A stretch of DNA of 64,000 nucleotides from an uncultured bacterium (GCA_947073515.1 CAMTMC010000008.1:19459-83458), one strand, 5' to 3'. Shown: positions 30,610-40,447, counted from the first letter of the stretch. The notes: a model not told the origin generated them from the sequence alone. Translations and numbers: made by a program.

Positions 30610-32367
30610 ATGTCCGAAGAAAACATCTATACCTTTGAAAACCCCGAATACCGCCAGACCTACTGGCACACCTGCTCCCACGTGATGGCCCAGGCCGTCA
30701 AGCGCCTGTGGCCCGAGGCCAAATTGGCCATCGGCCCCTCCATTGACGAGGGCTGGTACTACGACATGGACGTGCCCTTCCCCTTCACCCCGGAGCATTT
30801 GGAGCAGATCGAGGCCGAGATGCGGAAAATCTGCAAAGAGAAGCTGAAGCTGGAGCGCTTCGAGCTCCCCCGGGCGGAGGCCATCCAATTCATGGAGGAG
30901 AAGGGCGAGCCCTACAAGGTGGAGCTCATCAACGACCTGCCCGAGGACGCCGCCATCTCCTTCTACAAGCAGGGGGAGTTCACCGACCTGTGCGCCGGCC
31001 CCCACCTGGACTCCACCGGCCGGATCAAGGGCAACGCCCTGAAGCTCACCGCCTGCAACGCCGCCTACTGGCGGGGGGACTCCAACCGGGAGACCCTCCA
31101 GCGGATCTACGGCGTCGCCTTCCCCAAGAAGGACGAGCTGGACGAGTACCTGGCCCGGATTGAGGAGGCCAAGAAGCGGGACCACCGCCGCCTGGGCAAG
31201 GAGCTGGGCCTGTACCTGCTGATGGACGAGGGCCCCGGCTTCCCCTTCTTCCTGCCCAAGGGCATGACCCTGAAAAACACCCTGCTGGACTACTGGCGCC
31301 AGGTCCACAAGAAGTACGGCTATGTGGAGATCTCCACCCCCATCATGCTCAACCGCCAGCTGTGGGAGCGCTCCGGCCACTGGGACCACTATAAAAACAA
31401 CATGTACACCACCGTCATTGACGAGACCGACTTCGCCGTCAAGCCCATGAACTGCCCCGGCGGTATGCTGGTGTACGCCAGCGAGCCCCACTCCTACCGG
31501 GAGCTGCCCCTGCGGGTAGGGGAGATCGGCCTGGTCCACCGCCACGAGCTGTCCGGCGCCCTCCACGGCCTGTTCCGGGTGCGCTGCTTCAGCCAGGACG
31601 ACGCCCACGTGTTTATGACCCGGGAGCAGATGCAGGACGTGATCCAGGAGACTGTCCGCCTGTTTGACGAGGTGTACTCCACCTTCGGCCTGAGCTACAC
31701 CATCGAGCTGTCCACCATGCCCGAGGACCACATCGGCACTGTGGAGGAGTGGGAGAAGAACCAGGACATCCTCAAGCAGGCCATCACCGCCATGGGCAAG
31801 GACTACGTCATCAACGAGGGGGACGGCGCCTTCTACGGCCCCAAGCTGGACTTCCATCTGGCCGACTCCCTGGGCCGCACCTGGCAGTGCGGCACCATCC
31901 AGCTGGACAGCCAGCTCCCCGAGCGCTTTGAGCTGGAGTACACCGGCGAGGACGGCCAGAAGCACCGCCCCGTGATGATCCACCGGGTGGTGCTGGGCTC
32001 CATCGAGCGGTTCATCGGCGTGATTACCGAGCACTTCGCCGGGGCGTTCCCCGCCTGGTTATCTCCCGTGCAGGTGAAGGTCCTGCCCGTCACCGACCGG
32101 GCCGCCGGGTACGCCGGGGAGATCTCCGCCCAGCTGGACGCCCAGGGCTTCCGGGTGGAGGTGGACGGCCGCAACGAGAAGATCGGCAAAAAGATCCGGG
32201 AGGCCACCCTGGAGAAGATCCCCTATATGCTGGTGGTGGGCGACCGGGACCTGGAAAACGGCACCGTCTCCGTCCGGCACCGCTCCGGCGAGGATCTGGG
32301 GGCCATGCCCCTGGCCGAGTTCGCCAAGCTGCTGGCTGGCGAGGTAGCGGATAAGACCATCAAATAA
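30610..32367 (+). CDS. thrS: Threonyl-tRNA synthetase (short form without N-terminal TGS domain)
   Basis: HTCSHVMAQA...LCAGPHLDSTG editing domain; MNCPGGMLVY, RVRCFSQDDAHVFMT catalytic motifs; T-box upstream. Confidence 0.96.
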   Translation: MSEENIYTFENPEYRQTYWHTCSHVMAQAVKRLWPEAKLAIGPSIDEGWYYDMDVPFPFTPEHLEQIEAEMRKICKEKLKLERFELPRAEAIQFMEEKGEPYKVELINDLPEDAAISFYKQGEFTDLCAGPHLDSTGRIKGNALKLTACNAAYWRGDSNRETLQRIYGVAFPKKDELDEYLARIEEAKKRDHRRLGKELGLYLLMDEGPGFPFFLPKGMTLKNTLLDYWRQVHKKYGYVEISTPIMLNRQLWERSGHWDHYKNNMYTTVIDETDFAVKPMNCPGGMLVYASEPHSYRELPLRVGEIGLVHRHELSGALHGLFRVRCFSQDDAHVFMTREQMQDVIQETVRLFDEVYSTFGLSYTIELSTMPEDHIGTVEEWEKNQDILKQAITAMGKDYVINEGDGAFYGPKLDFHLADSLGRTWQCGTIQLDSQLPERFELEYTGEDGQKHRPVMIHRVVLGSIERFIGVITEHFAGAFPAWLSPVQVKVLPVTDRAAGYAGEISAQLDAQGFRVEVDGRNEKIGKKIREATLEKIPYMLVVGDRDLENGTVSVRHRSGEDLGAMPLAEFAKLLAGEVADKTIK

Positions 32368-32380
32368 CCCGAAAAAGCTC

Positions 32381-32420
32381 ACACCCGCCGAAAAATTTGC
32401 GTTTCGGCGGGTGTTGTTTT
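32381..32420 (+). terminator. Rho-independent terminator of thrS
   Basis: acacccgccgaaa/tttcggcgggtgt stem followed by tgtttta. Confidence 0.85.
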
Positions 32421-32464
32421 ATCAAGGATTGTCTAATCAATCTGAGTTTAGCGGAGGGAACCCA

Positions 32465-32863
32465 ATGGATTGCATATTTTGCGAAATCGCCGCTGGCCGG
32501 TTACCATGTATGAAAGTATATGAGGATACACATACATTGGTGTTTATGGACAGCGCGGAAGATGTTGATGGCCATATGATCGCGATTCCCAAAAAGCATA
32601 TCGGAAATATTTTTGATTGCGACGCTGATAGCCTGAGCCATTTGATGTTCACAGTAAAAAAGGTCTCAAACCACTGTGTTAATCATTGCAATTATAACGG
32701 TATAAATCTATTGCACGCCAGTGACGCAAGCGCGGGACAATCCGTCCCTCATTTCCACATTCATATGATTCCAAGGCGAATCAACGATGGGATTGACGCA
32801 TGGCCTAAGTTTGAGGGAGCGAAAGCGGAAACAGCGGAGATCTGGAAAAAAATAAAACTGTAA
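32465..32863 (+). CDS. HIT-family protein
   Basis: MDCIFCEIAAGRLPCMKVYED ... SVPHFHIHMIPRR. Confidence 0.92.
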   Translation: MDCIFCEIAAGRLPCMKVYEDTHTLVFMDSAEDVDGHMIAIPKKHIGNIFDCDADSLSHLMFTVKKVSNHCVNHCNYNGINLLHASDASAGQSVPHFHIHMIPRRINDGIDAWPKFEGAKAETAEIWKKIKL

Positions 32864-32987
32864 ATTCAAATTTATCTTTCAAATCCTCTTAAAATCCTGA
32901 TACATCAAGGTTTCCACTGATTGAATGTTCAAGCCTTATGTAATTTCCCTTGTTTTTGCCCTTGCAGGCCGAAACAAGGGAAACTTT

Positions 32988-34286
32988 TTACTCCCCGCAG
33001 ACTACCTTATCCAGCAGTCGGGCGGAGGTACGCTTGGCCTCCCTCGTGGCGTGGGCGTAAATGTTCATCGTGGTACTGACGTCGGCGTGTCCCAGCAGCT
33101 CCTGTACGTCCTTGGGCGCCGCCCCGTTAGACAGCAGATTGCTCGTGAACGTGTGTCTGAGCATATGGAAATGAAAATCCTCCAGCCCCGGAACTTTCTT
33201 CTTCGCCTGACGGCACATGATACCCACCGTCCCCGGCGTTTCAATGGCCCCGTCAGGACGGAGACAGACAAAGGACAGCTCCCTATACCCCTCCGGCACG
33301 CCTGCCGTCCTGGGCAGGGTGTAGACCTCATAATAGGCCCGGTCTTTCTCCCTGACCTCGGTGCAGTAGTTCAGGCTGTAAAGCTCCCCATAGCGCAGGC
33401 GGTTCCCGATCTGCTCCTTTTTGGCCCTCCGCAGGATCGCCGCCAGCGTGTCGCAGAAGTCCACGGTTCGGACTTTCTTCCGCTTGGTGGCCCCGATCTC
33501 CGTCTTGTGCCTCGCCCCGTTATAGCGGATGCTCCGCCGCACCGTGAGGTACTGTTCGTCCAGGTTGACGTCCTGCCAGGTGAGGGCGCAGACCTCGCCA
33601 ATGCGAAGCCCGGTGTAGTAGGCAATCTGAATGGGCAGCAGGGCCGGGTTGTCTTTCTTTTTCAGAAAGTCCTCCAACGCCCGGAACTGTTCATGGGTGA
33701 GGGTGGGCACAGCAGGGGCGTCCCCGTCCTCCTGGGAGAACAGCTCGTATTCCTCTTTCTTCCCCCGCCAGACCACATACTGCATGGGGTTGAAGCTGAT
33801 GAGCCGCTTGGGGAACACCGCAAAGCGGAACGCCCCTTGCAGAACTGCCGAATACTGCCGTAAGTACCCTTTGCTGAGCGCCTTTGCCGCTGTGCTGTCT
33901 GGGTTTGTCCCGCCGAAGCTGAGAAGGTCGATGTAGGCTTGCAGATGGTCGGGGGTGACGCTTTTCAGCTTGCGGTTGCCGATGGGGTGCCGCTTGATAC
34001 GGTTGACCGTTCCCTGATAGGCCATTACGGTGCCGTTGCTGAGATTTCCAGGCTTCAATTCTTCCTCTACCCACATATCCAACAGTTGGCCCACGGTGGC
34101 GTTCTCAGACTTTGTCACGAACTTTTTCGCCTCGTAATCCTCCATCGCCTTGCGGAGCAGGGCCTCCGTTTCGGACTTGCTCTCCGTCCCGGCGAACTCC
34201 TGCTGTACCTGCCGCCCGCTCTCGTCCTCCACATAGAAACGGTAGTACCACTTTTTGCCCTTTTTGCGTACAGAACCTTTTGCCAT
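32988..34286 (-). CDS. Tyrosine recombinase/integrase (ICE/IME type)
   Basis: [27 protein letters not shown]; catalytic [54 protein letters not shown]. Confidence 0.95.
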   Translation of the reverse strand: MAKGSVRKKGKKWYYRFYVEDESGRQVQQEFAGTESKSETEALLRKAMEDYEAKKFVTKSENATVGQLLDMWVEEELKPGNLSNGTVMAYQGTVNRIKRHPIGNRKLKSVTPDHLQAYIDLLSFGGTNPDSTAAKALSKGYLRQYSAVLQGAFRFAVFPKRLISFNPMQYVVWRGKKEEYELFSQEDGDAPAVPTLTHEQFRALEDFLKKKDNPALLPIQIAYYTGLRIGEVCALTWQDVNLDEQYLTVRRSIRYNGARHKTEIGATKRKKVRTVDFCDTLAAILRRAKKEQIGNRLRYGELYSLNYCTEVREKDRAYYEVYTLPRTAGVPEGYRELSFVCLRPDGAIETPGTVGIMCRQAKKKVPGLEDFHFHMLRHTFTSNLLSNGAAPKDVQELLGHADVSTTMNIYAHATREAKRTSARLLDKVVCGE

Positions 34287-34352
34287 AGATAAAATACTCC
34301 TTTCTATCCGTGGCAATCGGGCCTGTGACGTATGATGTGCGCTGTTATGTTG

Positions 34353-35036
34353 TCAAGGTGCCACGGAATCGTTGGCGGCGTTCAGCCGCACCTGAGCGTC
34401 ATGCAGGATGTTATACAGGTAAACTGTATCAACCCTGGTACGCCCTTTGTCGAAGATATGTAGCAGCCCATCCAGGAACCGCTTCATATCCTCAATAGGA
34501 GCTTCCATCTCCCGGCGATAGACCGGCACGATGATGTCGTCAACGTGGATGGTGTACTGCTGGATGGATTTTTTGAGGGCTTCATCTTCGGCCAGCCGGT
34601 CGATCTCGTTCAGCGTCCTGCCGTAGTGCTGGGCGGTGATGGAGAACAGGTCGATCAGCAAGCACAGCGTAGACGTAAGGAACCGCTGCTGAATTTCCGG
34701 CTGTACCGTCTTAGCCACAGCGTCCAAGAAACTGTTCAGATGGTCTAAAACCTCGCCCTCGCAAATGGTTCGGCCATCCTCGTCTTTGATTTCCTTTTCC
34801 TCAGACAGACCCGCGAGCCATTCCGGGGTGGTTTGCAGGGCGTCCGCCAAACCGTTGATAATCATTCTACGGTTGGGATTGACCCCATCCGTTTCGTACC
34901 GCTGGATGGTGGACTTGTTGACCCCCACCCGCCGCCCAAGCTCCGGCATGGAGATACCGATCTCGTTTCTGCGCTCTTTGATACGTTTACCGACATCTTT
35001 TGGAGTAAGCATTTCTGCGTTGTCCAAGAAGTTCAC
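34353..35036 (-). CDS. XRE-family transcriptional regulator of the mobile element
   Basis: VGKRIKERRNEIGISMPELGRRVGVNKSTIQRYETDGVNPNRRMIINGLADAL; a TTG about 8 nt downstream of AGGAGG (near 35027) is also a plausible start. Confidence 0.85.
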   Translation of the reverse strand: MNFLDNAEMLTPKDVGKRIKERRNEIGISMPELGRRVGVNKSTIQRYETDGVNPNRRMIINGLADALQTTPEWLAGLSEEKEIKDEDGRTICEGEVLDHLNSFLDAVAKTVQPEIQQRFLTSTLCLLIDLFSITAQHYGRTLNEIDRLAEDEALKKSIQQYTIHVDDIIVPVYRREMEAPIEDMKRFLDGLLHIFDKGRTRVDTVYLYNILHDAQVRLNAANDSVAP

Positions 35037-35132
35037 CTCCTATCGAGTATGAGTATAACACAGTCAGATCTGAACTGCAACCCTATTTTTCATATATTTT
35101 CAAAAATATTTTTTGAAACGCCTTAAAACGAG

Positions 35133-35161
35133 TTGACAAACAGCGGCAGTTTAAGTATAAT
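35133..35161 (+). promoter_or_regulatory. Sigma70-type promoter for the excisionase-like gene
   Basis: TTGACA (35133-35138), 17-nt spacer, TATAAT (35156-35161). Confidence 0.75.
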
Positions 35162-35209
35162 AACGGTGTTGCAGTTGCAAAACAAGTGCAATAGAAGGAG
35201 GCGTGCAGA

Positions 35210-35425
35210 ATGAACGCAGTTAAAATGGGGCTGACCATCGAGGAAGCCGCCGAGTGTACGGGCATTGGGCGGAACACCATGCGGAAGCTGGTGGACTGGG
35301 GCAAGCTGCCGGTGCTGAAAGTGGGCCGCAAGGCCATCATCCGCCGGGACACGCTGGAGCGGTTCATGGCCGTGAACCAGGGGCGGAACCTGCTCCGGGA
35401 GGGTGACGTCCGCAGGGTCGAGTGA
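35210..35425 (+). CDS. Excisionase-family / MerR-type HTH DNA-binding protein
   Basis: MGLTIEEAAECTGIGRNTMRKLVDWGKLPVLKVGRKAIIRRDTLERFMAVNQG. Confidence 0.82.
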   Translation: MNAVKMGLTIEEAAECTGIGRNTMRKLVDWGKLPVLKVGRKAIIRRDTLERFMAVNQGRNLLREGDVRRVE

Positions 35426-35526
35426 ACTTCCTCCAAAAATTCACCGGCTGAAAAGGACAGCCGAGGCAGCGGGGACGCACCCGCAAAATACATCGGGGCG
35501 GAAGTGGTACAGTCTTAGCAAGCAAC

Positions 35527-35546
35527 GTATTGTGATATCACAATAC
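35527..35546. promoter_or_regulatory. Perfect 20-bp palindrome upstream of mobC (operator or oriT-associated)
   Basis: gtattgtgatatcacaatac. Confidence 0.5.
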
Positions 35547-35593
35547 AGCTTGACAGGGGTTCCACCCCTATGACCCCGGAGAAAGGAGAATCC

Positions 35594-35911
35594 ATGCGAA
35601 GCAGAACCAACCAAATCATCATCCGCCTGTCTGACGAGGAGCTGGCCGACCTCAACGAAAAGGTCAGCAGGGTACGGGGTTCCCGTGAGCGGTTCATCCG
35701 GCAGTGTATCAGCGGCGCTGCCATCCGGGAGGCCCCCTCCGTTGACGTGCCGAAGCTGATCTATGAAGTCCGCAGGGTGGGGGCCAGTCTCAACCGTATC
35801 CTCATCGTTGCCAACGCCAAAGGCCTGCTGGAAGTGCCGGAACTCCGCAGGGCGATGGAGCGGAACCGGGAATTAGAAGTACGTATCGTGGATGCCTACA
35901 CGAAGGACTGA
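35594..35911 (+). CDS. MobC-like plasmid mobilization relaxosome protein
   Basis: MRSRTNQIIIRLSDEELADLNEKVSRVRGSRERFIRQCISG ... LIYEVRRVGASLNRILIVANAKGL (RHH + MobC). Confidence 0.85.
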   Translation: MRSRTNQIIIRLSDEELADLNEKVSRVRGSRERFIRQCISGAAIREAPSVDVPKLIYEVRRVGASLNRILIVANAKGLLEVPELRRAMERNRELEVRIVDAYTKD

Positions 35912-35976
35912 CTGCTTCTTATATACGCACCGCACAGCCATTAGGCCATGCGGTGCGTATATAAGAAGCAGTCAGT
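35907..35976. terminator. Perfect 28-bp inverted repeat between converging genes
   Basis: actgactgcttcttatatacgcaccgca (35907-35934), 14-nt loop, tgcggtgcgtatataagaagcagtcagt (35949-35976); covers both stop codons. Confidence 0.75.
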
Positions 35977-36649
35977 TTTCTTCGTCATAAGGAAGGATTA
36001 ACCAATCCCCTGTTTCTGTAACGCGATAATACTTACTATTTTCTGTATCAACTTTTATAACTGGGATTATACCGCTGTCCAAAACAGTTCCATCAATATA
36101 ATAGTGACTTGCCCCATCAAAATAAATATCATGGAATCTTGGATTCCCGGATATTTCCGCTGTTCCTATATGTCCCGCGACGATAACCATCTTATCATAA
36201 AATCTTCCTGTTTGAGCTGGGTATTTTTCTGTGAATGTAAAATCGTCCGTTCCCCATTCCCATAAATCCTCTGCTTCTTCGTCAATGCCGGCATGAACAA
36301 ATATTGTATTACCCTCGACGTAATATCTTGGCAGGCCTTGCATCCACGCTATATACAGATCTTCTTCCGCTTCGCGAGTATAATCATTTTCATCCCCAAT
36401 TCCACCAATAGGCCATCGGCCATCGCATACCATGTCCTCGTGATTTCCAATCAAAGCTATTACTTTATCGGTGCCATACTTATTTTGCAGATGCATGATT
36501 TTCTTAAGGACACCATAACTATCAGGGCCATGCACATAATCACCCAAAAGGACAATCTTATTATCTCCAGATAGGTCTATCAGCGATAAAGCATATTCAA
36601 ACGCGTCAAGGCACCCATGTATATCACTCATTGCGTATATGTACCCCAT
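35972..36649 (-). CDS. Calcineurin-like metallophosphoesterase
   Basis: MGYIYAMSDIHGCLDAFEYAL, VLLGDYVHGP, ALIGNHEDM, VHAGI, GHI motifs. Confidence 0.88.
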   Translation of the reverse strand: MGYIYAMSDIHGCLDAFEYALSLIDLSGDNKIVLLGDYVHGPDSYGVLKKIMHLQNKYGTDKVIALIGNHEDMVCDGRWPIGGIGDENDYTREAEEDLYIAWMQGLPRYYVEGNTIFVHAGIDEEAEDLWEWGTDDFTFTEKYPAQTGRFYDKMVIVAGHIGTAEISGNPRFHDIYFDGASHYYIDGTVLDSGIIPVIKVDTENSKYYRVTETGDWLILPYDEEN

Positions 36650-36667
36650 ATTATATTCTTCACTCCC

Positions 36668-38767
36668 TCAACTGGAAAATCCAATAGGTCTTATCTGTTC
36701 CTTATCATACTGCTTAACGATATTTACATCCAAATCAACTTCCTGAAGCTCAAATAGCTTTTCTCGACCGATTTCTTCTTCCGCCGACTCTGAAATTCTG
36801 GTCGCCTGGCGGTTTACAGCTTGCTCGAACAGATTACGAACGAATCTACCGTTTCCAAATTCGTTTCGAGTACATACTTGCTTAAAAATTTGCTGTGCCT
36901 TGGCTTTTGCCTGTGACGTCATCACATACTGCTTATCCAGGAGCATTTTCTCTAATATTCCCATCAATTCATCTGAACCATAATCAGGAAAGTCAACGTG
37001 AAACGCTATTCTGCTTCGCAATCCCTCGTTTTTAGCAAGGAATTCTTTCATCTTTCCAGGGTAACCAGCAAAGATAACAATAACATCTCCGCGCTTATTC
37101 TCCATTTCCTGGACAATGGTGTTGATTGCTTCGTCACCGTAGAGCCCGCCTCTATCCTCGACAAGCGAATACGCCTCGTCTATGAATAAAATTCCACCTT
37201 GAGCCTGACTGAATTTTTCCTTGACAATCTGTGCTGTCCACCCTACATATTTACCTACAAGGTCTGCCCTCCCACACTCGATAAAAGCTCCTGTTTTCAA
37301 GATGCCGTTCTCTTTGAGAATTTCTGCAAGCAGGCGAGCAACCGTTGTTTTTGCTGTTCCAGGGTTACCTGTAAAAATCATATGTCTTGTAACGGCTTCC
37401 TTGGAATCATAATATTTGCTTCGTAGTTTCTGAATTTTGTACGCAGCAATAATATCCTTTATTATTATTTTGATTTCTGACAGACCCACCATACTCTGCA
37501 ACTCATCGAAAGCAGAGCCCTTTTTCTGAATGGCTTTGTCGATTTGAAGAGTCTGGCTGTAGCTGTACGCGCTATAGACCCGATCTTTGAGACGAGCTTT
37601 CCTCCACTGGTTAAATTTGGTACGAACTTCTGTAGCTGAGTAAAACTTCCCCGGTTCAAAGACAACATCATTTTCAAAAAAACGTTGTATATTTGAGTCC
37701 ACTAAAAGGGTTAAGAAATAAGCTAATGCCTGCCTTGCATTGCCAACGCCCTCTTGGATTTCGATGATATCCAGTTCTTCGTCAATTTTTCCTAAAAGCT
37801 GCTTGGCAAAACCCGGATGACTTGAATTCTCAACGAAAAAGAACAGAATATTCCCGGAGAATTCTTTGATGTACTCTGCCAGCATATCGGATATCTGATG
37901 ATACTGTGAGGCATACTCCTGCTCTGTCGCAACGTCTCCATTTAAAACAATTTCGACTACGGAATTTTGAGAGCACTTGAATAGTTTAGAAATATTGTCT
38001 TTGTCCCATCGTTTATCCTCAATAGCATCTATCTTTGTAATCCGGCGGCTCAGTAGTCTTTTGTTCAGATAGAGACAGTTTACTAAAAAGTCTATCATCT
38101 CATCGGCAATAATATCCGCCTTGACCGATAACTTGTAGTGTACCGGAATGCCGAAAAAGAGCTTCTTTGAGTGCTTTCCACAGAAAATCCGATCTAATTC
38201 CTGCATCATAGAGCTGTCAGGCAATAGTTTTTTTGCGGCCGCTTTTGCTGATGCCTTATTTGTCACGGTGGACTCATAGGCCAAACGGTCTGAGACTTTA
38301 TAACCATAATCATATTTTGTAAAATCTGTAAAAAACTGCTTAGTACACGCTTCCCTTACCCGTGTGTCATACATCTCATGGCGCTGTATCGCACGGTTGA
38401 AGTCGGTCACGGTGATTTCTTGGATCAGGGCCAATGTTATGTCCGTCTGGATGGGGAGGCGTTGCCAAGCCTGCTGAATATCAGTTTCAACTTCAATCGT
38501 GCCCTTTTCAGCACCCGATGGCGTATACGCCACATATGCGAGAATCGTCGATGGGGTGCTAATTTCTGCAATCTGCATCAAAAATGATTGCTGCTCCTCA
38601 AAGATATCCAAAAGGATGGTATTCAGGCGCTCAAGGCAGCTTGTCCGCCTTTTGAATACACTTCCTTCTTGCTCGTCGTCTTTAAAAACAGGAGAAGAAG
38701 AAACTACCTCGATATGATATATTATCACGTTAAGGAGCCCCCTTTTCTGCTGAAATCTGCTTACCAA
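36668..38767 (-). CDS. CbbX/SpoVK-type AAA+ ATPase with large uncharacterised N-terminal region
   Basis: Walker A GNPGTAKTTVARLLAEIL, Walker B GGILFIDEAYSL, GRADLVGKYVGWTA; TTG start overlapping the upstream stop. Confidence 0.85.
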   Translation of the reverse strand: MVSRFQQKRGLLNVIIYHIEVVSSSPVFKDDEQEGSVFKRRTSCLERLNTILLDIFEEQQSFLMQIAEISTPSTILAYVAYTPSGAEKGTIEVETDIQQAWQRLPIQTDITLALIQEITVTDFNRAIQRHEMYDTRVREACTKQFFTDFTKYDYGYKVSDRLAYESTVTNKASAKAAAKKLLPDSSMMQELDRIFCGKHSKKLFFGIPVHYKLSVKADIIADEMIDFLVNCLYLNKRLLSRRITKIDAIEDKRWDKDNISKLFKCSQNSVVEIVLNGDVATEQEYASQYHQISDMLAEYIKEFSGNILFFFVENSSHPGFAKQLLGKIDEELDIIEIQEGVGNARQALAYFLTLLVDSNIQRFFENDVVFEPGKFYSATEVRTKFNQWRKARLKDRVYSAYSYSQTLQIDKAIQKKGSAFDELQSMVGLSEIKIIIKDIIAAYKIQKLRSKYYDSKEAVTRHMIFTGNPGTAKTTVARLLAEILKENGILKTGAFIECGRADLVGKYVGWTAQIVKEKFSQAQGGILFIDEAYSLVEDRGGLYGDEAINTIVQEMENKRGDVIVIFAGYPGKMKEFLAKNEGLRSRIAFHVDFPDYGSDELMGILEKMLLDKQYVMTSQAKAKAQQIFKQVCTRNEFGNGRFVRNLFEQAVNRQATRISESAEEEIGREKLFELQEVDLDVNIVKQYDKEQIRPIGFSS

Positions 38768-39324
38768 AGGCCAAAATCTTTGTTATCCACGTATCCATCT
38801 TTTCTGAGCTGCTGAAGGTACAGCAGCGCGGTATTACAATCCCATATGCCACCCGCCTGCATGACAAGTGGGATATGCAAATCATAAAAATGCGCCAATG
38901 GAACATCAAAGAGCTGTGTGGCGATTTCTTCTGGATCGCTTTCAAGCATAGCTTCTTTAAAAATGAACTCGTAAGCTAAGTCCAAATTCTTTATATCGAC
39001 CCAGAATCTGCCTAACGCTGACCCCCTGTAAAGCTCCCGGTTGGCCTCGTTGACAAGACCAAGAAAGTGCCCTGCGGTCTGCTCCGTTAAGATGCGCGGA
39101 CTAGGGAAGAGGAGGGCCCGGACGGCATTTTCCTCGCACTGGATGGACAGCTGGAGCGGAAGGGGCGGAGCCACGGGACTGTCCAGCTCGCTGAACAGGT
39201 GGAATCGCTCCCGTGGCGCGGCCAGGGAGATAATCTTTGGGGTGGAGCCCATCACTTGCAAGCCCAGCTCCGCGGATCTGCGCCTGACGATCTTCTCCAG
39301 CGTGTCAAGATTTTTCTCTTTCAT
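38761..39324 (-). CDS. Uncharacterised protein, possibly YbjN-like (187 aa)
   Basis: Start MKEKNLDTLEKIVRRRSAELGLQVMGSTPK at 39324; translationally coupled to the AAA+ gene. Confidence 0.65.
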   Translation of the reverse strand: MKEKNLDTLEKIVRRRSAELGLQVMGSTPKIISLAAPRERFHLFSELDSPVAPPLPLQLSIQCEENAVRALLFPSPRILTEQTAGHFLGLVNEANRELYRGSALGRFWVDIKNLDLAYEFIFKEAMLESDPEEIATQLFDVPLAHFYDLHIPLVMQAGGIWDCNTALLYLQQLRKDGYVDNKDFGLW

Positions 39325-39343
39325 GGGACGGCCTCCCTTCCCG

Positions 39344-40048
39344 TTAGGCTGTCCGCAGCGCAAGCAACTCCGCTCGCCGCCGCAGAATTGCAATGTAGTT
39401 GTCCAAGAGTTGGTCGAGCTGGATGTCTTTGGGGCTGTGCCTGCATGGGCTGCCAGTCCCAGCGAGGTCGAGGATGTTCCTCTGTTCAATAGTTTCAGCA
39501 GCGAAGAAAGGCTCCAAGTTCTCCTTGTGCAGCCAACTTTGCAGGGCTTCTTCATCCTGGGCATACGAAAACAAATCGTACAGGAAGTGAGGCATATAGT
39601 CGTAGTAAGGCTTGCCTCCCCGGAGAGTGTTCCAGCTGCGCTTGGGCAGCAGCATGACATTGAACCGCTGCTGGCCAAGCGCAAAAAGGGTGGATAGCTT
39701 CCGCGTGAGTTCCGAGTCCGGAAGGAAGTTGTCAATGCGTTCGATCATGTTGTTCAGGAAGCCTGTGTGATCCTTGAGCCCAATTCCTTTGGGCTTCAGT
39801 TCCGCGTAATCGAGCTCTCTCCACAGCTGCCAAGCCGGCGTGTCGAAGCAATTCAGCGTATATCGCAAGGGTAGCCAAAGCGATATTATTGTGTCTGCCT
39901 GGAGATTGCCTCCACTAAGGACGCAGTCAAGATCGTGAGTACGACGGTATTCGTCGTCTCTCTTCCCGGCGTAATCGCGCCAATATTTTAGCTTCGCAAT
40001 GATTGGCTCTAAGAAAGTAGCCCTTTCCCCAATATAATGGTAAGCCAT
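39344..40048 (-). CDS. Uncharacterised protein (234 aa)
   Basis: MAYHYIGERATFLEPIIAKLKYWRDYAGKRDDEYRR...; 19 bp upstream of the next gene of the operon. Confidence 0.65.
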   Translation of the reverse strand: MAYHYIGERATFLEPIIAKLKYWRDYAGKRDDEYRRTHDLDCVLSGGNLQADTIISLWLPLRYTLNCFDTPAWQLWRELDYAELKPKGIGLKDHTGFLNNMIERIDNFLPDSELTRKLSTLFALGQQRFNVMLLPKRSWNTLRGGKPYYDYMPHFLYDLFSYAQDEEALQSWLHKENLEPFFAAETIEQRNILDLAGTGSPCRHSPKDIQLDQLLDNYIAILRRRAELLALRTA

Positions 40049-40084
40049 TTTGTAAATTCCCTTATTATCTCAGATTGAATAGGT

Positions 40085-40447
40085 TCAACTTATCCGTTTA
40101 TAAATGGTGATCTTCCCCTTTGTAGCTGAAACAACCTTAAAGCGAGGATCGCTACGAATCTTAGCGGACAGCTGCTTGGCCATAATCATTTTTTCGCTCC
40201 TAGAGAGAGAAGGCCACTCCTTATCCAGCAACGCTGAAACAATGAACTGCCTATCTGGCTTAACCTCTTCTAAGACCTGAAACATCTTGGATATAAGTTC
40301 GTTGATTGGAAAGGTATTTTTTTTGCTGTCCAGAGAAAGCATTACGCAATAATGCTGATAAGCAGAAAGGGAAAAACCCAATTTTTGCGCCTCTCGAGAA
40401 ATAAGTTTGCAATCTTCGTCCGAATAGTTACTGTATATGCGTTTCAT
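40085..40447 (-). CDS. Small uncharacterised protein with RHH-like N-terminus (putative regulator)
   Basis: MKRIYSNYSDEDCKLISREAQKLGFSLSAYQHYCVMLSL...; directly behind the promoter/inverted repeat at 40473-40524. Confidence 0.6.
   Translation of the reverse strand: MKRIYSNYSDEDCKLISREAQKLGFSLSAYQHYCVMLSLDSKKNTFPINELISKMFQVLEEVKPDRQFIVSALLDKEWPSLSRSEKMIMAKQLSAKIRSDPRFKVVSATKGKITIYKRIS

Noticed and set aside
30562-32034. 490-aa minus-strand ORF antisense to thrS
   Set aside because: Shadow ORF; thrS with its T-box fully explains the locus.
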